This document shows positions 1 to 10,345 of a stretch of DNA of 64,000 bases, piece by piece. The stretch lies in assembly GCA_021229015.1 (NCBI GenBank), contig CM037790.1:55462361-55526360 (forward strand), given 5' to 3'. A program made the position numbers and the translations under genes. Within the stretch, counting starts at the first letter, position 1, and each line of letters opens with the position of its first letter. A model generated the notes under the pieces. The model saw only the letters and a program-made list of their open reading frames with translations. It ran no database searches and was not told the origin of the DNA. This DNA is from Solen grandis (lineage: Eukaryota > Mollusca > Bivalvia > Adapedonta > Solenidae).

Positions 1-880
1 GTAGCGAACAATCTATTAGGTCCGAATTGCCAATTTACAGCTAATAATGACGCACTCCATTGTCGGTCAGTCGAGTGACATGCGGCGCTTGTGTGTGTAG
101 GCCATTACTGGTTGTAATTAGTCAATCAACACGCCATTCGTGACACTGTTTATTACAAACTGCTTTTTTTAGTGATTAAATATTAAAACATAATCAACAG
201 TATAAGTATTGGTCGCCAGCTCCGTTTTGTCATATCATTCAAGTCAAGACAAAAACATTTTAATACAAACATGTTACAATGAAGACATCAACATCTTTGT
301 TATCTGATATCAGCATTCTGAGTAATTCAGTGGAGGACCCAGGTTATCTGGGTGGGGGATAACTGAATCACCGATTGTATCTACAACGATGTTGCCTGAT
401 AAAACGCTTGAGTTCAAGAAGATTGATTTTATGGGGGCAAACGGTCCAAGGAAAGATTGAATTTTCTCAACTGTTCTAACTTGTCATGCCATTGTACATC
501 ATAGGCAAGAGTTCTAAACCAAGGTGTTTCTAGGGCGTTCAGTCAAGTTAATTTTGTTGCTTATGTTTGCTGTCCTTTCTATATAACATGCAATAAAAAT
601 ATTTTATCATATGACATCGTGCTCAAATAATTGTTTCCGGTGCCGTATACCCATTACATATTTTCTTATATTTAACATGTTGCATAATTATAACTTTTAG
701 GCCGGATTACATCACTCCGCGTCACGCGCGTGTGTTCTATATGTATGCATAGTGTGTTGAACTCTAACAGCTGGATTAAATGTGTTTGATTCATTATTCA
801 TATAATGTTGAAAATGTATGAGAAATACACAGGTTAAATCGTATTTTTTGTTTTTATTTGAAAATATTTTCTTACAAGAA
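1..880. other. no gene recognised
   Basis: No open reading frame with recognisable protein character and no RNA gene. Sequence is AT-rich and apparently unique, with a small imperfect hairpin around 332-373 (a GGACCCAGG arm facing a CTGGGTGGGGG arm). I see nothing else. Confidence 0.5.
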
Positions 881-957
881 AGAAAAGGCAAGAAAAGATA
901 AATTCTGAACATCATAATTTATGTCAATCTGAAATGGAATGTTTTTAATTGCGATGC

Positions 958-1089
958 AAGAAAGAAATAGAGAATAAGAAAGAGAGCGACAGAGACAAAT
1001 CAGAGGAGAAGGAAAAGGGCAAAAGAGAGAAAAATATGACAGATGAAAACAGACGAATGGAAAGATAGAGAGAACGAGAAAGGAGGAAC
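958..1089. repeat. polypurine (GA-rich) low-complexity tract
   Basis: About 130 bases almost free of C and T on the plus strand, built from AGAAAG, GAGAG and AAGG words. The hydrophobic reading frames across it on the minus strand are compositional artefacts, so it is annotated as low-complexity DNA only. Confidence 0.7.
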
Positions 1090-1113
1090 ACATCAGCATA
1101 AATACAGCCAAGT

Positions 1114-1215
1114 CCATGAACTGGTTGGCCCGGTGTCAGGATATTATGACTGTATGGTATGTTGTCACATGTATACGCCACATGCATGATATCGTAGTGA
1201 GCCACTACATTTCCT
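1114..1215 (+). mobile_element. SINE body fragment
   Basis: The stretch with TGGTTGGCCCGGTGTCAGG, followed by words such as ACATGTATACGCCACATGC, matches by eye the body of the SINE at 20912-21130 (plus) and the reverse complement of the SINE at 60561-60874. The tRNA-like head and the tail are missing here, so this is a truncated old copy. Confidence 0.55.
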
Positions 1216-1596
1216 GTCTCATGGAGACAAATCACCAAATGATTGCAATACTGTCGTTGGGAATAAAACCTAACATACATGTCTTATTACAAACATAGGT
1301 AGATGTATGTCTCAAACGTCTTTAGGGAACACGTATTACAACGACCATAACTTTGCGCCATAGAGGGTCTTAAAATATTTTCGACCTATTCCGACTTATC
1401 TTCAGAAAACACGAAAGGGCCACGTAGCCCGTGTAATGAAGTCGTTCCGATGCCGAAAACAAACACGGATTGCGTGGGTGAAAACCAGTAATCCTAGTTA
1501 CTAGAATACATGATAATAATATATACTAGTTGTCTTACTATATACATTATGGTGACGTAGGTAGGACGTTCTGGATGTTAAACACTTTCTTGCCGG

Positions 1597-1619
1597 GGGT
1601 CCAGGTGCCACCTGGACCC
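1597..1619. repeat. perfect 11-bp-arm palindrome
   Basis: GGGTCCAGGTG (1597-1607) and its exact complement CACCTGGACCC (1609-1619) are separated by one C. It is a GC-rich island in AT-rich DNA and could form a cruciform. No adjoining gene is visible. Confidence 0.8.
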
Positions 1620-2358
1620 GTTTGGTACAGGGTATTTAATCTAGGTATATTATCCAGCTGTCGACCAATCTTGTTTACCCAAATAGTATTGGTCTCGCTC
1701 CGTTTATAACAGGATATAAATGTCCCTTATTTGAATTGCAAGCAATTCGTATATAATAAAATTATGTATATTTACATTGTATATGGAAAAAGGTTTAACT
1801 TAAGACAAGGTTAGAATTCTGATTTTATAATAAAATCAACAATCAGAATCAATTTGAATCGATAGATCGGGGTCATATTGTTTATGTCAATTGTTTCCCA
1901 ATCGACGTAAAATAAATAAGTTTATCATCTAACTATCATCTGAAAGGTCTTTAAAAGCACTACAAGTTTCCCCGTAGTGTCTCGATAGAATATTTATCGT
2001 TTTTGAGATACCTATGGTATATAAGACCGATAACTGACATATGACCTTTACTAATTTCAGAAAACGGAAGTTACTTTGTACACTGAGATGCTATATTGCA
2101 CTTTCAGTGTAAAAAATATGCAAATCGGTCAAAACAAAGCCTGCAGGGTCTAAAAACTGCTTTTTTAATGCATAATTACTTATTACAGTCAGACGTCACA
2201 TAATACAAAGAAGACGTCTGGACACATATGCTGTCCAATTTTCATGCTTTTAACTCATCACGAGCCTTTGTAACATCTAAATATATTTTTAACTTAAAAG
2301 TGAACAAATTAAGTCAATACTAAAGGGGTTTGGCACGAAAGTCGTGTGTGTGTGTTGC

Positions 2359-2373
2359 GGGGGGGGGGGGGGG
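2359..2373 (+). repeat. G15 homopolymer
   Basis: Fifteen consecutive G residues directly after a short GT repeat. It could form a quadruplex and is a likely site of length polymorphism or sequencing error. Confidence 0.9.
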
Positions 2374-2710
2374 TGCATAAAATCACTAAATATATATTTT
2401 TACATCTACATGTATATATATCCGAACTGCCCGCTACAGAGCGCGAACCAAATTTGTAAGCATATTTCAACCATGACGTCATTTGAAGATGAAAATCATT
2501 GCATTCAAAATGGCCAGAGTCACTCTGCCTACTGTTAAGATTTTATGCTGCTGGCTTATCGGCAACCTGTTTTAATATGAACCTCAAAGGGAGAATTAAT
2601 GATAATAAGAAAAAACTTAACGAACCCAAAGAGACAGAAAGCCCTAATAAACATAACACACCCTATACGTTTTCCGCAGGTTAATGGAAAGCCGTAATAA
2701 CAAAGGCAAT

Positions 2711-2917
2711 AGGTTACTGTAAAGTCACTAATTTTCGTTGACATCAAATTTCGTTCATTATCTACCTAAGGGAATTTCGTGGCTACATTTATTCTTGGAT
2801 CTTTGTTCTAGAAAACGTGAGCTCTATAATTATAAGAGACAAGTGTTCATGGGGATTAATATTCGTGGATAAAACCCACCACGAAATCGAAGAAATTTAG
2901 TGTCCCGCAAAACTATA
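2711..2917 (+). mobile_element. MITE-like element, family of 25690-25905 and 45060-45300
   Basis: Carries the family phrases TAATTTTCGTTGACAT, TTCTAGAAAACGTGAG, ATAAGAGACAAGTGTTCATG and TTCGTGGATAAAACCCACCA. The same ordered phrases occur at 25690-25905 (plus) and, reversed, at 45060-45300. The outer parts are inverted relative to each other (TAATTTTCGT near one end, CGAAGAAATTTAGTG near the other), which suggests a short terminal-inverted-repeat element. It has no coding capacity. Confidence 0.55.
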
Positions 2918-5900
2918 TGATTTCAAAGTATCCTAATCAATTTTCTGATCCTAGTAAAAACAAATTCATTCTTAAATGCAATTCATTCACTCAAATATGC
3001 ATCGCAATTCACCATTTAACACGGGAACTCTTTCTTGTGAAAGAACATCGAGATCACGGTCAACTCAATCACCGCTTTCTTTTTTTTTCTTCTTCAATTT
3101 ACTAGATTTTCATGTATAATACCTCATCCGAAAAACATGAATATCTGCCATAATTATGACGTATTCATTTGAAATTTCCAAAACCTTATGATTTGATTTG
3201 ACATTTTTTTAAGATTTAAAGATCATTGGACAAATCGACGATTTTATATGATTTTTTTTTCAATATTTTTTGCTTTAGTATGCATGACATCATAACAAAT
3301 ATTTCTTGCAGTATGCATCACTTCAATTTTAACTCTATTAATTCAGAAAATTTAGTTAAGATTGACACAAAATTCATGTTGCCAGAGCGAGAGAAATCTT
3401 TTTAAAAAAATACGTTTCTGTCCTTTTAATGACGTAATAACCACGTGACTTAAGAGAAAATCATTCGGTAAATAAAATGTAAACCCTTATGCCGATATGC
3501 TGTCCAATTTTCATGCTTTTAACGAATCAGGGGGTATTGTAACATTTAAACGTATTTTAGGACCAAAGTTCGAAACTAGGTATTGCCATGAAATCTTAAT
3601 CTTTTCGAATTTGGAAGTTTGAATGCCAAAGTGCACATCTAGATCCTAATATACATTTGTGAAATATCAGCATAATCCAACCAGACTTGAAGGCTGTAGA
3701 GCGCAAACAAACATTTAAAGCTGACGTCAAATCTGACATCATTTGACGTCATTGAAAATTGAAAATAATTGAATTTAATAATTTAAACTTTTTTGTTGAA
3801 GCGATTTAATTTTCATGTTGCTTGGACATTGGGAACATATTTAAATTAACTCTTGAAGTAGGTTGGAAGAATAAGTATGATAATAATAATAACTAGATTT
3901 TCGTTTGTTCTGAACAAACGATAAGGCTTTCTGCTATGCAAACCGTATCAAGTCTTATAAAATTTAATTCCTTATCCCGAAGTACATCATCTGTAAAAAA
4001 TGAAATAAATCCGTCCAGAGTTGATAGGTGCAGAGCGCAAACTAATATTGATAGCAGATGAAATCTATGATGTCAAATTACGTCATTCAAAAAAGAGAGT
4101 CATTATATTCAAAGGAGACTCATTAGCTTTGCTTTATGTTATAATTTTATGATGTTGACTCTTCAAGAATTGGTGTCCCACATGGGAATGATCTACCACT
4201 AGCCCTCTTTACATGTAATATAGGTATAAAAGTTTCCTTTCCTACCTAATAAATATTTCTTTTTTTTTATTCATCTATTTTTCTTAAGGAAGATTAGAGC
4301 ATCTAAATATATATATAAAAAAAACAGCGCATGATACCTATAATGTTAAGAAATAAAAGATGGGACATTATGTGGGACCAACTGCAGAGGCACCAGGAAA
4401 ATGATTTTTCAGAATTTTTTATTTTCCATGTAAAATTCTTATGTAATGTCATGATTCATGCAGATTCCGATTCCGTTCGTAAGGTCTTCAAATTTCCAAC
4501 ATTTTACTCGGTATATGTTTCTACCTATCTGCTTTTGAGGTATGGACAGTTAAACCTCAAGAAAATGACAAAAATCAAAATGAGGTTCATATCAATTACT
4601 ACTTCTCGACTGTAATCTTTGTTATTGATGATCATATCATTAAAATCTGAATACCATTGAAACAGCATTACATCAAGCTATAAATAATGTTCTTAAAATT
4701 ATTAAAAAATAGTTTCTTTGAAAAAAGCAATCAAATGATTGTGACCAAATGCAGAAGTGCAGAACGGTTTTCATTATTGCTCATTTTTCATATAACTTCC
4801 TTATATGATGTCCGACTTCAAAAAGCTTGGTACCAATACAACCAACGGTCAGGCATTCTTCTACAAATTATGTTCATGCACTAATTCACAAAATTAAATA
4901 TTTAATAAGATATAAGCAGTTACATGCTCTTGCGGTACCGTCATTGTTTTCCTGCAATAACTCAACTGATTCAATCCCGATCTTCAAAAACTGAATATCA
5001 TATATATATCATATATATCGTATATGGAGGTGCACATCTAGAATATAATTTATACATTTTGTAAAAATATCATGCTATTCCGCCAAGAAATGACGGCTGT
5101 AGAGCGCGTAAAACATCAGTAATTTTTCTCAACCCTTACATGACGTCACATGAAAACAAAATTTACTGCAATCAAGAGCGCAAAAGTCACTGTGCTTACT
5201 GTTAAAATTTCATGATGCTTGCTCATCGGCAACCTAATTTATTTTGAACCTCTTAAGGAACAATAATAATAAGAAGGAGAAGCTAGATTTCGTTTGAACG
5301 GAAAATACAGAATATTTATTTATACGAAGAAGACAATAGGAATCTAGGGTGTAACCTTTACATACTGTGAAAATGTTAGGAAAATTTATCCATTTATAAT
5401 GTCTGCAGAGAGCATACAAACTGTTTGACCTGACATTAATTCTGACGTCATATAAATATGAATATCATTGCACTTAAAAATTCACCATCTGAAATATATG
5501 CCAAAAAAATTCACCATTCTGGACCATTGGCATCACACCGAATTTAGTGCACGAAAAATGAAAACATATAAGAACGCCATGACGTCATATGACGTCGGGC
5601 CTGTGAAAATCTAAAGAAGATCTTTAAAATTACAACATGTGCAAATTTCAGCTTTCTATAGTATCTTATCTGGGGGCTCTGTAATACTTATATTAATTTT
5701 GAGGTCATATTTTCGAAACTTGGTTTCACCACAGAAACTCGATCTTTTCTATATTTGGAAAACGAATGTAAGGATGCACAACTTAAGCGTAACTTACACC
5801 TTCTGTAAAATCCATTCACAGCAGAGCAGCAGATAAGCTTCGTTTTATCGTTTTAACTAATTGTTTTCCAGGAAAAACGAATTGATTTTAAATTCTCATC

Positions 5901-6189
5901 GTTCAAAAACGAAAATAAAATGGAAAACGAATTGTGTTCGAAGATGCTGTCGTTTTGTTTAGGTTTGTTCTTTTCATGTTTACTAGCACATTGGTAGCAA
6001 AGGGGGTTACTGCGCACTCACAATCTGCAATGCTTTCCCTAAACCTCATTTTAATCTATTAACAATAAATCCAAGTTCTCCGAAAACAGTCTTATGGTTG
6101 AAAACTCTGAAACAAAATGTCAAAAATTAAGCGTGGAAGAGTCAGAAAAACAATAGAAACATCGGTTGCCAGCTTTTTTATTCATTAGA

Positions 6190-6715
6190 AATGACATAAA
6201 TAAATAAAAAGGGTTTTATAGAAGTGTCACTTTGATCCTGACCTCTGACCTAATGACCTTGAAATTTAAATAAAGGATCTTCAACTGGCTATGGACAATG
6301 TCCCTAACAAGTTTCACAAACTTAGGCTTATTCATTCTTAAGGAATTCAGCGGACAAGGATTTTTATATAAAATGTCACTGTAACCTTGACTTTTGATCG
6401 AATGACCTCAGAATCAATAGGGAACTAAAACTGACAATGGGCAATTTCCCTACTAAGTTTCAAAAACCTATGCATATGCCTTCTCAATTTATTGTGCGGA
6501 CAAGTATTTTACACTAAGTGTCAATGTGACCTTGATCTTTGATGTAATGACATCAAAATCAATAGTGATCATCCACTATCCATGTCAACCTCTCATCTAC
6601 GTATGAAGACAACACACATAGGAGTTATCAAGTTACTGAGTGGACATTGATATGGCTAACGGACGGACAGATAAACAAGCGCCTTATCATAATAAGGGCG
6701 TGTAATAAAACTTGG
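6190..6715 (+). mobile_element. monomer-array element (GACCTTTGACC type)
   Basis: About three degenerate monomers of roughly 150 bases, each with a 'TGACCTTGACCTTTGACC'-like phrase, a 'CCCTACTAAGTTTCA' phrase and a 'GCGGACAAG' phrase. They are followed by GGACGGACAG and a terminal hairpin at about 6685-6708 (GCGCCTTAT against ATAAGGGCG), then AATAAA. The family also occurs at 19571-20050. Confidence 0.6.
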
Positions 6716-7119
6716 TATCATAAGAAAGCTCTTACAATATCAATTATTTCACTTTTTTATTATTTTAACCTATCTGTAACGGCTTGTTAGGTATAGATAA
6801 CTAAAGGACCACTGCAAAAGTGCATGAACGAATTGTCTAAATTCTTATTTTTCTTGTAACTTCATTATATGGTGTCAAATTTCAAAAACCTAGGTACTGT
6901 TAGAAAGGTCTTCAAATTCCCCAAATTTCATATGCTTTATATTTGGATGTATCTTTAATCACTTTTAAGCTATGGACAGTTATACCTCTAGAAAACTGCA
7001 AAAAGAAAAAAAAATCGGCAAAAATATGTTCATGTCGTTTTGTTTTCGCCCTAAAACTTTATGAATCCTAGGCCAATCTTTAAAATTTAAACTCTTTTAG
7101 AATGGCAAAGGATCAAAAG

Positions 7120-7120
<1 letters not shown>

Positions 7121-7153
<33 letters not shown>

Positions 7154-7163
7154 TATAATAATA
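7121..7163 (+). repeat. (AAT)n microsatellite
   Basis: A run of AAT units, with one interruption, sits directly in front of an ACTAGATTTCG element start. The same junction, simple repeat then element start, occurs at 3880 and 5265. Confidence 0.85.
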
Positions 7164-8800
7164 ACTAGATTTCGTTTGCACGGCAAGCGATAGGACTTTG
7201 TGCAAATGTTACGTACAGTGTAGCAATACCACTTGACCGTGACGTCACTAAAGGCATCAAAACCAAGACAAATCTGTCAACTTTTATAAAATCTTTTTGA
7301 CCTTCCAAAGTAATATGACGTCAAATGACGTTCGTCCTCACAGATAGAAAGAGTTCTTAGAGACTAATATTCAGTCCAAATATCACCTGGAAGCGATTTT
7401 ATACGTATTGGAAATTTGACGTCAATGGTTCGAATCTTGGATTCGCCATAAAACCATAGCCTTTTCGAATTTGGAAAAACGGACACCAGGATGCACAACT
7501 AGACTGTAATATATACATTCTGTGATATTTTGATGAAAATCGGTCAAGAAATGATGACTGTAGACCGCGCAAACATTTTTTTAGACAACGTCAAGTTTGA
7601 TGTCAAAACACGTCAAAGGCAAATGAAAATCACTGATATTCAAAATATAGTATGTGAAGAATATGCTATTAAACTTTCAAGGTGCTCGGACGTTTGCAAC
7701 ATATAAAGGTTATCACGTGAGAATAAGAAATTACTCTTCACCTCATGACGTCATATGACGTTACATGACGTTCATTTAAAATATAAAAAACGGACACCGC
7801 GATACCAAACTAGAGCGTTACATATACATTCTGTGAAATTTTGATGCATATTGGTTCATAAATAAAGTCTGTAGTATGTGTAAAACCTTTTTGTCCTGGC
7901 GTCAAATCTGATGTTATATGACGTCACATGAATATGAAATACATTGCATTCAAAAGCTCATGGTTTGATGTATATGCCAATAAATTTCAATGGTCCTGGG
8001 AACATATTTAAATTAACGCGTAGATATCAGAAATTCTTTTTTACTTTATGACGCCATTTGATGTCAGATGACTTTCATCTTCACAGAATGTAAAAAAAAA
8101 CACTTGCAGACTTATAATCTTATTAAATAGCAGCTTTCTAACTCATCTGGAAGCAATTTGATACGTATTTGAAATTTGACGTCAATGGTTCGAATCTTGG
8201 ATTCGCCATTAAACCTTTACCTTTTCGAATTTTGAAAAACGGACACTGTGATGCATAACTAACGCCTAACATACACATTCTGTGAAATTTTGATGAAAAT
8301 CAGTCCAGAAATGATGGTCGTAGACCGCGTACTAACTTTTTCAGCTGACGTCAAATCTAACGTTATATGACGTCATATGAACATGAAATTTATTGCTTTT
8401 GAAAGCTCATGGTTTGAAATATATGCAATAAAATTTTCATTGTTCTGGGCCATTGGAAACACATCGATATTAACACAAATATAAGCGGAAGAAAAAAGAA
8501 CAATAATTAAAAAGTACAAACACAATAGGAATTGTTTGCCTGTAGGCAGAAACTCCTAATAAAAACAGTACAAACCCAACAGGACTAACTAACTAAATCC
8601 TAACTAGATTTCGTTTGTCCCGAACAAACGATAAGGCTTTCTGCTCTGCAAGCCAATTCAAACCCGATAGGTTGGATTGAATTTCTTTATGTGTCATGTT
8701 ACTTTCCGCTATTTACGTTTCATTGTGGTATGTTGAGATATCAACATTATACGTACAATGTTTATAGACTTTAAGTTTTGAGTTGCACCTTTTTTCTAAG

Positions 8801-9064
8801 TTATGCTGCAGTCTCTTTCGGTGCATGCAAATAACCTTCGCCATACTTAGACGCAGAAAATTCTTTAATGCTGTAACAAATCCAACATCGTGAATGGAAT
8901 CCAACTAAATTCATTAAGAACTTTAATTTAACCACATAAAGTTTTAGTTTGCTGACAATAGTGAAAATACAATATCTTGTTCTAAATTTCTTGATCCTTG
9001 ACACAATGCTGTTACCGCTGTTGATGAGCATGACGAAGACTAGTACCAATGTGAATCTTCTCAT
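8801..9064 (-). CDS. candidate first exon of a small secreted protein
   Basis: An 87-codon open frame starts with a sequence that looks like a signal peptide: Met-Arg-Arg, a hydrophobic core (LVLVFVMLI) and a small polar c-region (NSGNS), followed by a basic stretch with IKKF. A TATA box lies about 110 bases upstream on the same strand (9176-9183). Homology to a decayed copy near 20070-20170 extends through the start and signal region, then stops just after the basic stretch, which may be where an exon ends. The later part of the frame (rich in Lys, Tyr and Cys) may be intron or untranslated sequence. In the second copy the frame is broken by a stop and a shift. I do not recognise the family. 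Seen: frame, signal-like start, TATA. Inferred: that it is a gene. Confidence 0.33.
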   Translation of the reverse strand: MRRFTLVLVFVMLINSGNSIVSRIKKFRTRYCIFTIVSKLKLYVVKLKFLMNLVGFHSRCWICYSIKEFSASKYGEGYLHAPKETAA

Positions 9065-9340
9065 GATGCGATTTGAATCACTGATCCTGTCTCCAAACGT
9101 AGCGATGCATGCATCAGAATGACGGAGGTGTACATTAAAATCTTATCAGTTTAAAATATGACTTCCTCATCAGCCTTATAAAGGATGTCGCTTTAACAGA
9201 GATGATGGTAATTATTCAAAATGGCCCATTAACTGGCAGGTGTCTGTGGTGTTCTCGATGTGATGCATGCTGCTAATCACATCTAGTTAATATTGTTTTT
9301 TTTTTATATTGCGCTTCCTTTTAATTGGGTACCCCTTTAA
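8970..9340. repeat. segmental duplication, copy A (partner 20070-20680)
   Basis: Long stretches match the partner almost word for word, for example ATGACGGAGGTGTACATTAA, TTATGACTTCCTCATCAGC-like sequence and TTAACTGGCAGG. This copy lacks the SINE present in copy B, so it preserves the empty target site at about 9076-9090 (CTGATCCTGTCTCC followed directly by AAACGTAGCG). Confidence 0.75.
9176..9183 (-). promoter_or_regulatory. TATA box upstream of the secreted-protein candidate
   Basis: The minus strand reads CCTTTATAAGG here, about 110 bases before the ATG at 9064. The equivalent site in the duplicate (near 20520) keeps a TATA core (CCTTTATATTGC), which suggests the duplicated segment includes a promoter. 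The start of transcription is not known. Confidence 0.4.
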
Positions 9341-9454
9341 GTCAGCTTTGGCTCTTTGTCCTCTTAGCCGGACTTCGCAAATTTGGTCGTCTGCTTGTTT
9401 ATGATTAGCGTCCAGCCGACAATATCAAATTATTTTGGGACGTTTTCCTACATA

Positions 9455-9650
9455 AGACTGGTATATTTTATGTTTGGTTTAACGTTTCATTAACATTATT
9501 TCAGTCATTTGGGGATTCTTGTCTACATGAGAAAGATGCTGATATATCAAGCTGTTGTGACATGGTTCCTTAGTTATATCATTCTGGCACTAGGCTATAC
9601 AGCCCTGGAACACTTCTCTTATGATTAAGCTTAGCGCCAGACGCAAGGGA
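9455..9650 (-). mobile_element. degenerate tRNA-derived SINE copy
   Basis: On the plus strand the order TTTCAGTCATTTGGGGAT, TGTCTACATGAGA, CATTCTGGCACTAGGC, CCCTGGAACACTTCTC matches the SINE at 60561-60874 in the same order. The tRNA head is missing. Orientation is minus by comparison with that fuller copy. Confidence 0.55.
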
Positions 9651-9896
9651 GATAAACCAGGTCTGGGATCAACTCAACGAACTTCTTACCACTTGGTTAC
9701 TGGGAACAGTTCTTCTTAAAAAGGAACATTTCTATCTTAAGTACAATTGTACAAATCTTTTTAACCACACTCTCTCTTTCTTGGCGGTGTCCATTTAGGA
9801 GTGTGACTTCTTGTTGCAGATGACGTTATTCTCCTGCCATTTAACCATCGAGATAATCGCCAACTTGACCTTCTTGGTCTTTTAGTTTAAACATAT

Positions 9897-9902
9897 TTTA
9901 TT
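9897..9902 (-). terminator. polyadenylation signal of the retrotransposon
   Basis: AATAAA on the minus strand (TTTATT on plus), about 440 bases downstream of the ORF2 stop and close to where recognisable element sequence ends. Confidence 0.45.
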
Positions 9903-10345
9903 GCAAAAATGCATCATAGCAAAGCAACTGGATTTTGACGAAAGTATAAAATACTTATAGAGTCAATCTCCATCACAAATAAGTTACATGTAAATGGCTG
10001 ATCCAATTATGCAATATAGTAAATATACATACATGAAAAACTTAGTTAAATAGTGATGCTTGTGGAAAATAGCAAAAAGAGTAAATATTTCATACTTAAA
10101 GCCAAAACTTTCAAAACAAGACTGGTAGAAAACAAAAGAAGAAGAGAAGAAAAACAGTGAATATGTATATACTTAAGAGTTCCAAATATAAACCGCTTTC
10201 AACCCGGTAGACAAGTAAGGAGAAACAAATCTGAGATTTGGGGAAGTATCTACTGCACACACAGACGATCAGATGTGAAGTTGATATTTATATGTTGGTA
10301 ATAAAGATAGTCACTCTTATACAAAAAATTAAAGAAGGAATCAGT

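Larger units (their letters stand above)
1930..8690 (+). repeat. cluster of TGACGTCA-rich interspersed repeats
   Basis: Successive diverged copies of one family, in the order: a CCAATTTTCATGCTTTTAAC-type stretch, a phrase like ATGACGGCTGTAGAGCGCG, one to three TGACGTCA octamers, ATGAATATGAAAATCATTGC-type sequence, then AATAAT/AAGAAG simple repeat. New copies then begin with ACTAGATTTCGTTTG (3892, 5283, 7164, 8602). That start carries a hairpin (CGTTTGT and ACAAACG, clearest at 8612-8630). TGACGTCA octamers read at 2474, 3722, 3744, 5141, 5443, 5580, 7240, 7316, 7417, 7746, 7919, 8177, 8345 and 8367. A related stretch with CTATGGACAGTTA occurs at 4440-4570 and 6840-7000. No transposase or other coding sequence is present, so I call it a non-autonomous repeat family of unknown mobiliser. 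Confidence 0.65.

Noticed and set aside
945..1280. Hydrophobic open frames on the minus strand (81 and 111 codons)
   Set aside because: They translate a polypurine tract; composition alone gives Leu/Ser/Phe-rich frames.
4331..4884. Open frames of 94 and 65 codons
   Set aside because: They lie in the interspersed repeat family whose sequence recurs near 6840-7000 without a conserved frame.
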